NCBI GenBank assembly: GCA_003116875.1
Contig: BCKT01000004.1
Span: 1,670,891 to 1,734,890 of the forward strand
Length of the DNA: 64,000 nt
Direction: 5' to 3'
Source: Takashimella koratensis
Lineage: Eukaryota > Basidiomycota > Tremellomycetes > Trichosporonales > Tetragoniomycetaceae
The position numbers and the translations under genes were made by a program. Below, one piece after another: positions 11,247 through 21,758 of the stretch (positions within the stretch are counted from its first letter, which is position 1; each line of letters starts with the position of its first letter). The notes beneath the pieces are model-generated. The model saw only the letters and a program-made list of their open reading frames with translations, was not told the origin of the DNA and ran no database searches.

Positions 11247-14200
11247 ATGCCGATTGCCACCAAGGAAAACGAGAAAGTCAAGATTTGTATCGATCGCGGT
11301 GGCACCTTTTGCGATGTCATCGCGATGAGTGAGACCAAGGGCAACCACTTGGTCAAGCTTTTGTCCGTCGACCCAACACAGTGAGTCCGATCTGTTAGCT
11401 TGCGCTAAGAGGAAGTTACCCAGACGCTCCTCGAGAGGGCGTTCGTCGTGTGTTGGAATGGTTCACCGGCGAGAAGATTCCTCGTGATCAGCCCATTGAT
11501 ACTTCGCAAATCGAATACCTCCGAATGGGTACTACTGTCGCGTATGTCGTTTGTGCTTGGTCTGTTTTCTGGCTCGACTGATTGCTTCCACAGAACCAAC
11601 GCGCTTTTGGAGCGCAAGGGAGAGCGATGTGCACTTCTGATCGTGAGTTCAAGCCGCCATAAAGGCTAACAGTGCAGACCAAAGGTTTCCGAGATGCTCT
11701 GGAGATTGGAACACAGACTCGGCCACACTTGTTTGAATTGGCCATCAAGAAGGTATGTTAACCAAGCAATTGATTGCCTAACTACACAGCCCGACATTCT
11801 CTACACCAAGGTGGTGGAAGTGGACGAGCGAATTGTTCCCGAATGGTTCGAGTTCCTGGAAGACCCGTCCAAGCTGCCTCCTAACTCTGGAGAGCTTGTG
11901 GAAGGTGTCAACGGCAGTCAGATCCGTGTTCTTCAGCCTTTGGGTGAGTAGCTGCGTTATATCTTGAGCTGATGTCGCTCCACAGACGAGGAGTCGGTCA
12001 CCAAAGACCTTCAAGCGCTGTACGATGATGGATACCGCTCTATCGCGGTTGTCTTGTGCCACTCATATCTCTTCCCGCAGCACGAAAAGAAAGTCGAAGC
12101 CATTGCACGACAGATTGGTTTCCCCCACATTAGTGTATCGTCTACCCTTCAGGCGATGATCAACCTCACCTCCCGTGGTGCTTCAGCGACAGCGGATGCA
12201 TACCTCACACCAGAGGTCCACCGGTATCTGGAAGGTTTTGCCAAGGGTTTCAAGGGCGGTTTGAAGGAGGGTGGTTGCCGAGTTTCTTTCATGCAGTCCG
12301 ATGGGTCTCTCTGTGATTTCAGAAAGTTCTCCGGTCTCAAGGCAATCCTATGTAAGTTAATTCGAATATAAAAGTGTAGTGCTGACAAAACTCGACAGCT
12401 GGTCCCGCTGGAGGTGTTGTCGGCTACGCGAAAACCGGGTTCGACGAGCTTGATGGATCCCCAGTGGTCGGTTTCGACATGGGAGGAACCTCAACCGATG
12501 TGTCTCGCTTTGGTGGCTCTGTGAGTACTCAAGCTAGCTGACACTGACAAATCAGTACGAACACGTTTTCGAGACCACTACCGCCGGTGTCACCATCCAA
12601 ACTCCTCAGCTTGATATCAACACCGTCGCTGCTGGTGGTGGTAGTGTCCTCACTTATCGTAACGGTCTCTTCATGGTCGGGCCCGAGTCTGCTGGCGCCC
12701 ACCCCGGTCCCGCGTGCTACCGCAAGGGTGGTCCTTTGACCGTCACCGATGCGAACCTCTTCCTCGGACGCCTTCACATCGACTCCTTCCCGAAGAGTGA
12801 GCTACCAATTTCAATTACGAAGCTGACTTTTAGTTTTCGGTCCGAATGAGGACCTTCCCTTGGACCGGGAGGTCGTTCGCGAGAAATTCGAAGCCCTAAC
12901 CGCAGCTATCAACGTTGAGACCGGAAGCAGCTACACTGCCGCTCAGGTTGCCTGTGGTTTCATTGTTGTTGGTAAGTTACGAAACCCTGAACTGGGACGT
13001 TGATCTGACATCTTGACCAGCCAACACTGCTATGGCGCGACCGATCCGTGCCCTCACGGAGCAGCGTGGATTCCGCACTAGTGCCCACAACCTCTCATGC
13101 TTTGGTGGTGCTGGAGGACAGCACGCTTGTGCTCTTGCTTCTACCCTCGGCATGCGCACTGTCATCGTCCACAAGTAGGTCACCAAGTGAGACTAAGCTG
13201 ACCGTCAGATACTCTTCTCTCCTCTCGGCATACGGTATGGCGTTGGCAGACGTCGCTGTCGACTTTAGCGAGCCGTTCCCTGTTGAGTACTCCCCATCTT
13301 CTCTTGACGCCTTAAACGAGCGCTTCGAGACTTTGAAGGCCGCCGGTCGCAAGGATATCATCGCACAAGGCATCCCCGAGGACTCGATCTCGTTTGAGTG
13401 CTACCTCAACCTCCGATACCGAGGCTCCGACACCAAGCTCATGATCCTGCAGCCCAAGGACAACGACTACGTGTCAGCGTTCGTGGCGCAGCACAAGCGA
13501 GAGTTTGCATTTGCACTAGAAATGCCAGTTGACGTCGAGGACGTTCGTGTCCGTACCATTGGTCGTGGCGAGTACGACGAGGCAATGTCCAGGTCCAGCT
13601 TCGTTCCGGCACTCAGGTCGCTTCCGTCGATCCCTGTAGGTGACGACGTTCATTTCGGGGAGAACCAGGTTTACTTTGAGGAGACTGGTCAATATGTCCC
13701 CGCTCGGCTCTACCGCCTTCATGACCTGACCCCCGGCACTGTCGTTTCCGGTCCCGCAATCATCCTCGACAAGACTCAGACTATCTTGTTGCACCCCCAT
13801 AACAGCGCTCGTATCCTCTACGACCACGTTCTCATTGACGTCGGTCTCGGCCCTCAGCAAGTACTTGACACTTCGGCGATCGACCCGATCCAGCTCTCCA
13901 TCTTCTCACACCGTTTCATGGGCATCGCAGAGCAGATGGGACGAGCGTTGCAGAAGACCGCTATTTCCCTTCAGATCAAAGAGCGTCTCGACTTCTCTTG
14001 CGCCATCTTCGGCCCCGACGCCGCCCTGGTCGCCAACGCTCCTAACGTTCCAGTCCACCTGGGAAGCATGCAGTACGCCGTTCAGTTCCAGGCTGCGCGC
14101 CACAAAGGCAACCTCCGACCGGGAGACATTTTGGTTTCCAACCACCCCAAGGCTGGAGGAACCCATTTGCCTGATATCACAGTATGTCTTTTCGAGATGC

Positions 14201-16012
14201 CTCTAACATCCGACTCTAACACTTCACTTCAGGTCATCCAACCCGTTTTCGCTCAGGGCTCCGAAACCGACATTGTCTTCTGGGTCGCCGCGCGTGGTCA
14301 CCACACCGATATCGGTGGTCTTGAGGGCAACTCGATGTAAGTCTTTGACATGGTCTTGACCGCTTGCTAATGAACTAGGCACCCGGACGCTGTCGAGAAC
14401 TGGCAAGAAGGCGCCGCCATTATCTCAACGTTCCTTGTGCGAGATGGAGTGTTCAACGAGAAGGAGATTAACGAGATCTTCGCCAAGGCGGGTGAATACC
14501 CAGGCTGCATTGCCACTCGCCAGATCGACATCAATTTCTCTGATCTCAAGGCCCAGTGCTCTGCGTGCGCTGTCGGCTCGGCGCAGATCGATGCTCTGTT
14601 CGGAGAGTGAGTCTAAAAAGGCCAAAACCTCGCTGACCAAGGGTAGATACGGCCAGGAAGTTGTCCAGCACTACATGGCTGCCATCAGACTCAACGCCGA
14701 AAACGCCGTGCGTGCTTTCCTCAAGACCAAGGCTGGTATTCCCCTAGTTGCCGAAGACACCATGGGTAAGCTTTTGCTTCCATTCGGGCACTGACCATAG
14801 ACAATGGCTCTATCGTCCGCGTCAAGATCAACATCAATGATGATGACGGCTCGGCAACCTTGGACTTTACGGGGACCAGTCCCGAGGTTATGTCCAACTC
14901 CAACGCTCCCGAGTCGATCACCCGATCTGCGATTATCTACAGCTTACGGGTTCTTGTGGGAACCGACCTACCTTTGAACGCTGGTGTGCTTGCTCCCATC
15001 AACCTGGTCATTCCGCCCAACTCCATCCTCTCGCCATCGTTGTCGGCGGCTGTCAGCACTGGGTAAGGAGTCAGTTAGCTTTTGCTGACTTTGCAGAAAC
15101 ACGGAGACCTCTCAGCGAGTTGTAGATGTTATTCTACTTGCTTTCAAGGCATGCGCCGCCTCTCAGGGAACCATGAATGGTTGGTCACTAAATTGTAAAA
15201 ATGCTGATCTAGTTTAAAGCTACGGGATTCGACTACAAGCAATGGAGCTACGGTGAAACTAGTGAGTTCTCTGGCAAAACTTGCCAGGGTATATGTTGAT
15301 CGTCTAGTCTGCGGTGGTTCTGGTGCCGGCCCAACCTGGAAGGGTCAATCGGCCGTGCAGGTCCACGTGAGTCATTTCCTTTCCCCATTCATTCCATACT
15401 AACCGGTGCACAGATGACTAACACTCGTATCGGTGATGTCGAGATCGCTGAGAAGCGATTCCCTCTCCTCATTCGCGAGTTTTCGATCCGTCGAGGTTCC
15501 GGTGGTAAGGGAAAGAACAACGGTGGCGACGGTATTCATCGTGAATACGAAGCCCGAGCTGAGATGAAGGTAAGTGAAGTACGAGGATTGTTCCGAGTTT
15601 CAGAGATCGACATCTGACCAACTCTAGGTCACCCACGTCGGTAACCGCCGAGTACTTCAGCCATACGGTATGAACGGTGGTGGTGGTGGTGAGAGAGGTG
15701 CTTCCTACCTGGTCAGACGGACGGCTTCGGGTGACGAACGGAAGGTGAAGATGCAGCCTGCTGCTGCCTGCGTGTGAGTAACTGATTTCTGGTGTACTAC
15801 GATCTTTATTGACTGCCGACTGCAGTCTTCACCCGGGAGAGCGCATCATCATTCACACTCCCGGTGGCGGTGCCTACGGCTCTCTCGAAGCCGAGGAAGC
15901 CGCGGCCCACGGCCAGATCGAACAGGCCGCACCCACACAGTCGGCTCTCCACTTTGCGCGAGCTAATGGAAGCATTGCTGCGTTTTCTGCTGCCCAGGAG
16001 AGCTGTGATTGA
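11247..16012 (+). CDS. 5-oxoprolinase / hydantoinase family protein (HyuA-HyuB fusion)
   Basis: Twenty-one exons: 11247-11380, 11416-11541, 11594-11642, 11678-11752, 11790-11943, 11986-12351, 12399-12520, 12556-12796, 12834-12971, 13021-13174, 13209-14181, 14233-14336, 14379-14606, 14647-14765, 14801-15062, 15097-15179, 15220-15261, 15308-15366, 15414-15569, 15628-15773, 15826-16012; 1305 residues, close to the usual ~1290 of eukaryotic 5-oxoprolinase. The N-terminal part has the actin-like ATP-binding segments [10 protein letters not shown] and [13 protein letters not shown] (HyuA type). The C-terminal half (from about 740) is HyuB-like, with [18 protein letters not shown] and [14 protein letters not shown]. 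Family reaction: ATP-driven opening of a cyclic amide such as 5-oxoproline to glutamate, or a hydantoin ring; the exact substrate cannot be read here. Introns are as short as 34 bases. Confidence 0.9.
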
Positions 16013-16874
16013 TCAATCCATAGCCAGCCAGTTGTCTCATTGTGTTCCGTATGTTGCAAGATGCATAGTCTTTGAGTTTTGAACCGTTTTTCGGGTTGTA
16101 TGTCAAAAGCACTTAAATGTTACGTGGATTGTGCTCAAAAAGGACAAACAAGGCCCATTCACCGTCTGCTGATTTTCATTCATCCTCAGACTGCTCCTCC
16201 CTCCTTTCAGCCGCAGCTATACGGGAAAACCAGCATGGTATCGGGAGGTCCATTTCACCCTCACCTCTGTATTGCCAAAGTGTCAGCGTCAACGCACATC
16301 ATCTTCTCTACCTCTTCGCACAAAAAGGGTAGAGCGGGAAGGAGATCTCTGGGGACAGAGGGCCCTCACTCTCTTACCCCACCCAAGTCTCCACATATGC
16401 ACAAAGACAACCGGGCAGCTATTGGCTGTTTCTTCGTGAGAATGGGGCCCTCTTTGGGGATGTTGCCGCCACTCGTGCACGAGTTCCGGTTGTCCGGCAT
16501 CTCTCGGTCCAAACTTACCCCCCCCGAGCCAGAACAGCCTCTGCTATTCCGACCCGGAGTCGGTCAGGTGACCGGAATATTGTGCGGAAGTCGATTCGCG
16601 ACTTTTTAGCTTGAAAGTGAATGCTCAGGGTGGCGCAAACGTCGGGTTTCATTTCCTCCAGAACCCCTGAGCAAGTTTTACCGTCCCCTCACCCAATTAG
16701 TCGTTGGCAATTGATAGATCCTCAATCGCGGACGGGACTAGGCTTCCACAACGATCAATTGCTTCACTCCATCTTGATAGTGAGCGGGCCGATTGCCATT
16801 GACTCTGTATATATACATGAGGATCAGTCAGGAGGGTGTGTTGTACCCATCAACAACTCAAATCGACATTCGTC
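16013..16874. other. Intergenic region, promoter of the MFS transporter
   Basis: No gene seen. An everted pair CCG-N9-CGG lies at 16549-16563 and further CCGG-containing motifs around 16485-16590. A TATATATA box at 16808-16815 is 60 bases before the transporter start. The upstream half is the 3' flank of the oxoprolinase. Confidence 0.5.
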
Positions 16875-18849
16875 ATGGGTATCTTTTTCGGTCGTAAAGC
16901 AAACCAATCCTACGATGCCTATCACAACAACACCAACCCGTCGTGGTGGAAGGACCCCGGACTGCGTCTGAGTGTGTTCACGATCATGACTGCCTGTGTA
17001 AGTGGACTTGCATTCTCCGAATATCCGTCTGACTCTCATGTACTGATCAAGCTCAGGCGATCCAAGCCTCGGCAGGTGTTGACAAGAGTCTCAACACGGT
17101 GCAGCAGTCTCTGTAAGTTAAACCTCAACAGGTTGTGCTAGGCTGTGCTCCTCCAAGAAACTAACAAGCTATTCAGCCCAGCATGGAAAGCTAGTATGTT
17201 ACGCGCTTTGAATCCTATTGGTTATCGCTAACCAAACCAGTCATGGGGAACCCGACCTCGCAGTCTCTTGGTCTGATCACTACTTCCATGTACATTGCCG
17301 GATTCGTTTTCGCCCTCCCTTCTCAGCAGGTTATGGACCGCTGGGGCCGTAAAACGGCACTGACGATTGGCATGCTCATTCGTGAGTGCGAACAACATCA
17401 CACAGGAGGATTTGCTGACTTGAAGGTCAGTTGCCGTCGGCACCGCTATTGAGACTGCTGCTGTCAACAAGGGCATGTTCATCGCTGGTCGCGTCATCAT
17501 CGGCGCTGGTCTTGCGTTCTCGACGACTGTTGCCCCCGTCATGGCTCAGGAACTCGCTCACCCGAGAATGCGCGGAACGGTTGCAACCATGTTCAACACG
17601 GTTTACTTTGTTGGTGCGATCTTCGTCAGCTGGGTCGGTTTCGGATGCTCTTACCTGAGCAGCTCGTGGTCATGGAGGTGAGTAGAGCAGGCAATAAGAC
17701 TGTTCAAGTTGAGCTAATTCAGGAATAGGATTCCCACGCTCATGCAGATCGTTCCCGTCATCTACATCTCCCTCACCATCCCTTGGATCCCGGAATCCCC
17801 TCGTTGGTTGATGGCGAACGGAAAGGAAGCAGATGCTCTTAAGATGCTCGCCAAGTACCACGCCAACGGCGACGAAACCGACGAGCTCGTTCTTTTCGAG
17901 TTGGCCGAGATGAAGGAGGCTCTTGCTCGTGACGGCAAGGCGGCGGCTATCTCGTGGCGTGAGGCTTTCAATACCCCCGGTAACCGCAAGCGATTCCTCA
18001 TGATCACCTGCGTGTCGGTTTTCTCCAGTGAGTCGTCATCTTATTCAGCACCACTTGGTGCGAAAAAGCCTAACTGTCTCAGACTGGAACGGTCAAAACA
18101 TTGTCTCGTACTACCTCGCACAGATGCTCAACCTTGTTGGAATCACCGGCTCGACCAAGCAGACCGCAATCAATGGTGGCCTTCAAATTGTGAACTGGCT
18201 CACGTCCATGCTCGGTGCATCGCTCGCCGAGTCGGCCGGCCGTCGTCCTCTATGGCTGGCATCTTTCGGCGTCATGTTCATCGCCAACATCATCTTAACT
18301 ACGACTACTGGCGAGTATTTCCATTCGCCGACTGCGGGCCTCGCTGGTGGCGTCATTTTCGCGGTCTTCCTCTACGACGTCGGCTATAACATTGGTGCGT
18401 AGGCTTGTTACAACTGCCGTTCAATCAGCTGACGCAGCACAGCTTGCACCCCGCTTCTTTACGCATACGAGACGGAAATCATGCCCTTCCACCTCCGTGC
18501 TAAGGGCATGGCTTACTCGGTCACCATTGGTCAGCTCCAGGCCATCGTATTTCAGTATTGCAACCCTATCGGTCTCGCCAACCTGTCGTGGAAGTACTAT
18601 CTGATCTTCACTGGCTTCCTCGTCATCGAGATCCTCGGCGTCTACTTCTTCTTCGTGGAAACCAGCGGAAGGACGCTGGAGGAAGTCGCCGCCCTCTTTG
18701 ACGGTGAGGGCGCCTCTGAGCACATCCAGATGGCGGCGGCTCAAGCCGAGGAGAAAGCCGAAGAGCGCAGTATTCAGAACGACAGGGTTGCCGGCAGGGT
18801 CCAAGACGATAAGGTCGCCGGCACCGAGACTCATGTCTTGAAAGTTTAA
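16875..18849 (+). CDS. MFS sugar-porter family permease
   Basis: Eight exons: 16875-16997, 17057-17112, 17177-17193, 17241-17381, 17431-17677, 17729-18027, 18083-18394, 18443-18849; 533 residues. Sugar-porter signatures in order: MDRWGRKTAL after TM2, GRVIIGAGLAFS in TM4, PESPRWLM after TM6, ESAGRRPLW between TM8 and TM9, and FFVETSGRTLEEV after TM12. The segment NWNGQNIVSYYLAQML is typical of fungal members annotated as lactose or hexose permeases. It acts in the plasma membrane as an H+-coupled or facilitative transporter; substrate specificity cannot be read, and members also carry polyols, nucleosides or quinate. The tail after TM12 is charged and cytosolic. Exon 3 is 17 bases. Its place next to oxidase and oxoprolinase genes suggests it imports their substrate (inference). 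Confidence 0.9.
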
Positions 18850-19277
18850 ATCACGTAGGCTTTCGGATATTCAGTCAGAGGAGAGAGATTGTATCCGCTA
18901 TCGTGCCCTCATTGTAACAAGGGGAACGTCTTGGAGAGTGATCAAATTTATCGTGGGAGTTGTCGGAGCTCATTACGAGTCTCAGTGTTGCAACGGTATG
19001 CGTGGAGAAGCATGTTGGAAAGGAGTCGTTCAGTACGATATAGGTCTGTGGAGGGTGCGCTCTTTTTCAAATGCATTGTTTTATGGACCCCCGTGTTAGT
19101 GAAAGGCACAAAGGAGCGGGGATGGAAGTGTTTCGGAATGTCAAAGAAGAAAGGAGGGTAGGATTTGTAGCAGCGAAAGAGGCTCGGGGTGTACACGCCC
19201 GACAGGACCAAATGACCGATTGATTCTCGTTACGCCTTTGTACCACTTTTATTTTCTCAACCCCATCATCTAAGAGA
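18850..19277. other. Intergenic region
   Basis: 3' flank of the MFS transporter and promoter of the small membrane protein. Short open frames show no family features. No repeat or RNA gene seen. Confidence 0.5.
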
Positions 19278-19821
19278 ATGGGCGGGGTATCGACTGCTCA
19301 AGTCGTTGTTCTCGGTGAGTTGGCAGGGTATCTCAACGGGTTCGACATCTAACAACCTCCATGCCCCCATGTTTTCCTTCATCCAAGTCCTCGTTGGCCT
19401 CTTTGTTTCAGTTTTTCTTGCGCTCGTCCTTGCCTGCATCTACACTTCCCACCGTGCTCGACTCGAGGAAGACGAAGCCAGCGAGGCAGTAATCGGGCCG
19501 TGGAAGCATCTCCTCCGTGCTAGCGTGAAGAGTCTTCCTATCCCAGAGATTCCGCAAGGAAGGAGGGAGGAGCGATACAAAGCTGGTGTACCGAGGACCC
19601 CTAGGCTAGCCGCGGGTGGAAGGTTTGGAACAAGCGGGGGTCGTCAGAGTGGTGGTAGTGGAATTGGGGGCCCAGGGAGGGAAGGACGGAGTTCAAGGAG
19701 CAGTGGCAGGACCACAAGGGGATCGTCCGGCACGCGCACACCTCGGGCACCACACCCACCACCTAAGTCGCCGAAAGGGAGTACCTCGTCTACACCGTTT
19801 CAATCGAAAGCGACAGTATAG
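19278..19821 (+). CDS. Small single-pass membrane protein, unrecognised
   Basis: Two exons, 19278-19314 and 19388-19821, 156 residues. Only by joining them is a complete transmembrane helix made (about residues 8-30: VVVLVLVGLFVSVFLALVLA lies in it). It is followed by a short charged segment (RARLEEDEASEAV) and a basic, Gly/Ser/Arg-rich tail that looks disordered. There is no cleavable signal peptide; the helix would act as a signal anchor with the tail probably cytosolic. I do not recognise a family. Intron and start are supported by frame agreement and by GTGAGT..AAG splice signals, but the gene is short and low in complexity, so confidence is moderate. Confidence 0.55.
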
Positions 19822-20384
19822 GCAAGGAGAAGGATTCAGTGGCTAGTACCGAGCAAAGCGCAACGTCTCGTCTGAAGAAGAGGAGGGGGGGNGGGGGNGG
19901 GGAAGGGGGGTGCCTGTGCAAGAGGGGCAAGCAGGTGAAACTGGAAAGAAGAACAAGTGCAGCGCAGCTCGTAGGCGACTCATATCATCGAAGTCAACAT
20001 CGCTTTTGATTTTTCAGGTACTTCGTGGTTGTAATCATAAACAGAGGGCTGTACGAGAAAATCTACGACCATTCTGAGGCTATACGGCTTTTTTGTAATG
20101 TTTTAGCTGGGAAGGTCAAGTACGACAAGCAAAAACAGGACGAGAGAAGAAAAGGAGAAAAGCAACAGGTCTAGAAGCAAGGTAGGCAGTAACCAAACAA
20201 GAAGCCAGCGCCCGGACAAAGCAGACAAAGCAACGAAGACTAGGCATGAGCAACACCTCTGATGAAGTGGGGACGAGATGAAAACGAAGAACGGGACGCC
20301 GTAGAGTCGGATGAATCGTCGAGCGAAGAGTAATATGTTCAAGAGGACAAAGACGACTGGGTGACGAGTGATATCGGCGTTGTT
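19822..20384. other. Intergenic region with ambiguous G-run
   Basis: Contains a poly-G stretch at 19885-19909 with undetermined bases at 19892 and 19898, and the 3' ends of the genes on both sides. No gene or RNA recognised. Confidence 0.5.
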
Positions 20385-21758
20385 TCAGCAATCGAGGCCA
20401 GCGGTATAACGGTCCAGAATGAAGCCGATGTGGTTCCATCGCCGAGCGACTTGGGTGTCTTCGATGGCTGCCTCACCGATCGCTTGCACCGTCGTCAACG
20501 CTGCATTGCCAACAGCCTGCACTGTTACAATAGCGCCCAATGCCATCGTTCTCCAAGCGGTGGAGATATTGCCCCCGATAAGCCCCCAGAAGCTCTCCAG
20601 CTCTTCCTCCCACATAAACCCCGGAGCTTCCACGTAGCCGGCGGTCCCGTCTCCTTCCTCCTCCTCGTCCGAGTCCTCGGGGGCGGGAATATGAGGAAGG
20701 CCGTCTTCCCCGCGAGCGTAGCGTTTGGCATTCTCTACCTCGCGAGTCTTGCAGTCTTCCTTATACTGTCTCGCCCTAAGTTGGCGGCGCTTCAGCTTGC
20801 TGTACAGCTTCTTGATCTGCGCCTCCTTCTTAGCTTTGGACTCCGCCGCACAATTGAACTCGGCTTCACGCTGCGCTCGGGAAATCTTGACCTCGTTGCG
20901 TACTTCCTTCAAGATTTTTCGGTATTTCCCCGAGCCGTCGTGCAGACGTTTCATGCCGTGTCCCGCGGCAGCAAGAGCGGTGAGGCGAGCCTTGAGCGCC
21001 TGTGAGAGCTCTGCGTCCTCGGAGAGGCGATGGCAGTCATTACACTTCTTGACGAGCTTACGTTTGGCTCTTCGTTCGGCTGCACGCCTGACAAAGAGCT
21101 CCCGCCCTTTGTTCTCGCCTTCAACTTGGGCATCTCTCTCCTCGCGTGTCATTCGAAGCTTGGTTCGGCCATCCCGCACAACAGCTGAATAATCGGGAGA
21201 GTCGAGCCCAATGTCGTCATACCCGGTTGTAGCGAGCTCAATGAGATGAGCTTTGAGCGCTTCGTTCATCTCTTGCTCTTCAGTGAGCAGCTCTTTGCTC
21301 CCCTCCGACCCAGGGGTAGTCATGGAGGTAGGCGTTGTACCCCCAGACGCGAAGCTCAATGTAAGCTGCTCCAGGCTGTTGGACGATGACCTGGGTGACG
21401 TGGCCTTCGGCGGGGTAGTCGCCGGACTTTTGGTCTCCTCTCCGTCGACATCGTGGTTCGGCGTCGACGGGATGGAGGATTGCCTTGACGAGGTAACCTT
21501 GCCAGGAGATAAGCCGTACTCGGGCTTATCCGCCTTGCCAAGCGACGCTGTCCACGAGCCTACATCGACAGTGGCGACTGTCTGGTCGAGCTGGTCAAGA
21601 TGCGGCGGACCTGATGACGCGACGGCAGCGGTGGTACGATTCAACACCTCGTCCTCCGAATCAGACGACGAAGAGCCCGAACTGACTTTGTCCCAAGCCG
21701 TCTCGGTCCGGTACTTCGGCGACGTGTACTTGGCAATCAGAGGTTCTTGGGGCTGCAT
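20385..21758 (-). CDS. Family-A protein with two copies of a ~45-residue repeat, unrecognised
   Basis: Single exon, 457 residues, first member of a local three-gene family. The N-terminus has a short basic segment followed by VSSGSSSSDSEDEV (acidic/serine cluster, casein-kinase-like) and a disordered Ser/Thr/Pro stretch. Two copies of a repeated motif follow: ALKAHLIELATTGYDDIG... at about residue 190-240 and ALKARLTALAAAGHGMKR... at about 270-320. Next is a Lys/Arg/Glu-rich helix-forming segment, an acidic stretch (DSDEEEEGDG) and a C-terminal block beginning FMWEEELESFWGLIGG that continues as an Ala/Val/Gly-rich amphipathic segment. Paralogue B shares the N-terminal cluster and C-terminal block; paralogue C shares the repeats. 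Start chosen by alignment with B; an in-frame ATG at 21851 would add 31 residues. No known domain recognised; charge pattern suggests a nuclear or cytosolic protein. Confidence 0.7.
   Translation of the reverse strand: MQPQEPLIAKYTSPKYRTETAWDKVSSGSSSSDSEDEVLNRTTAAVASSGPPHLDQLDQTVATVDVGSWTASLGKADKPEYGLSPGKVTSSRQSSIPSTPNHDVDGEETKSPATTPPKATSPRSSSNSLEQLTLSFASGGTTPTSMTTPGSEGSKELLTEEQEMNEALKAHLIELATTGYDDIGLDSPDYSAVVRDGRTKLRMTREERDAQVEGENKGRELFVRRAAERRAKRKLVKKCNDCHRLSEDAELSQALKARLTALAAAGHGMKRLHDGSGKYRKILKEVRNEVKISRAQREAEFNCAAESKAKKEAQIKKLYSKLKRRQLRARQYKEDCKTREVENAKRYARGEDGLPHIPAPEDSDEEEEGDGTAGYVEAPGFMWEEELESFWGLIGGNISTAWRTMALGAIVTVQAVGNAALTTVQAIGEAAIEDTQVARRWNHIGFILDRYTAGLDC

Noticed and set aside
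15180..15219. Acceptor at 15212 in the oxoprolinase
   Set aside because: It gives an immediate stop codon; the AG at 15218-15219 keeps the frame through [14 protein letters not shown].
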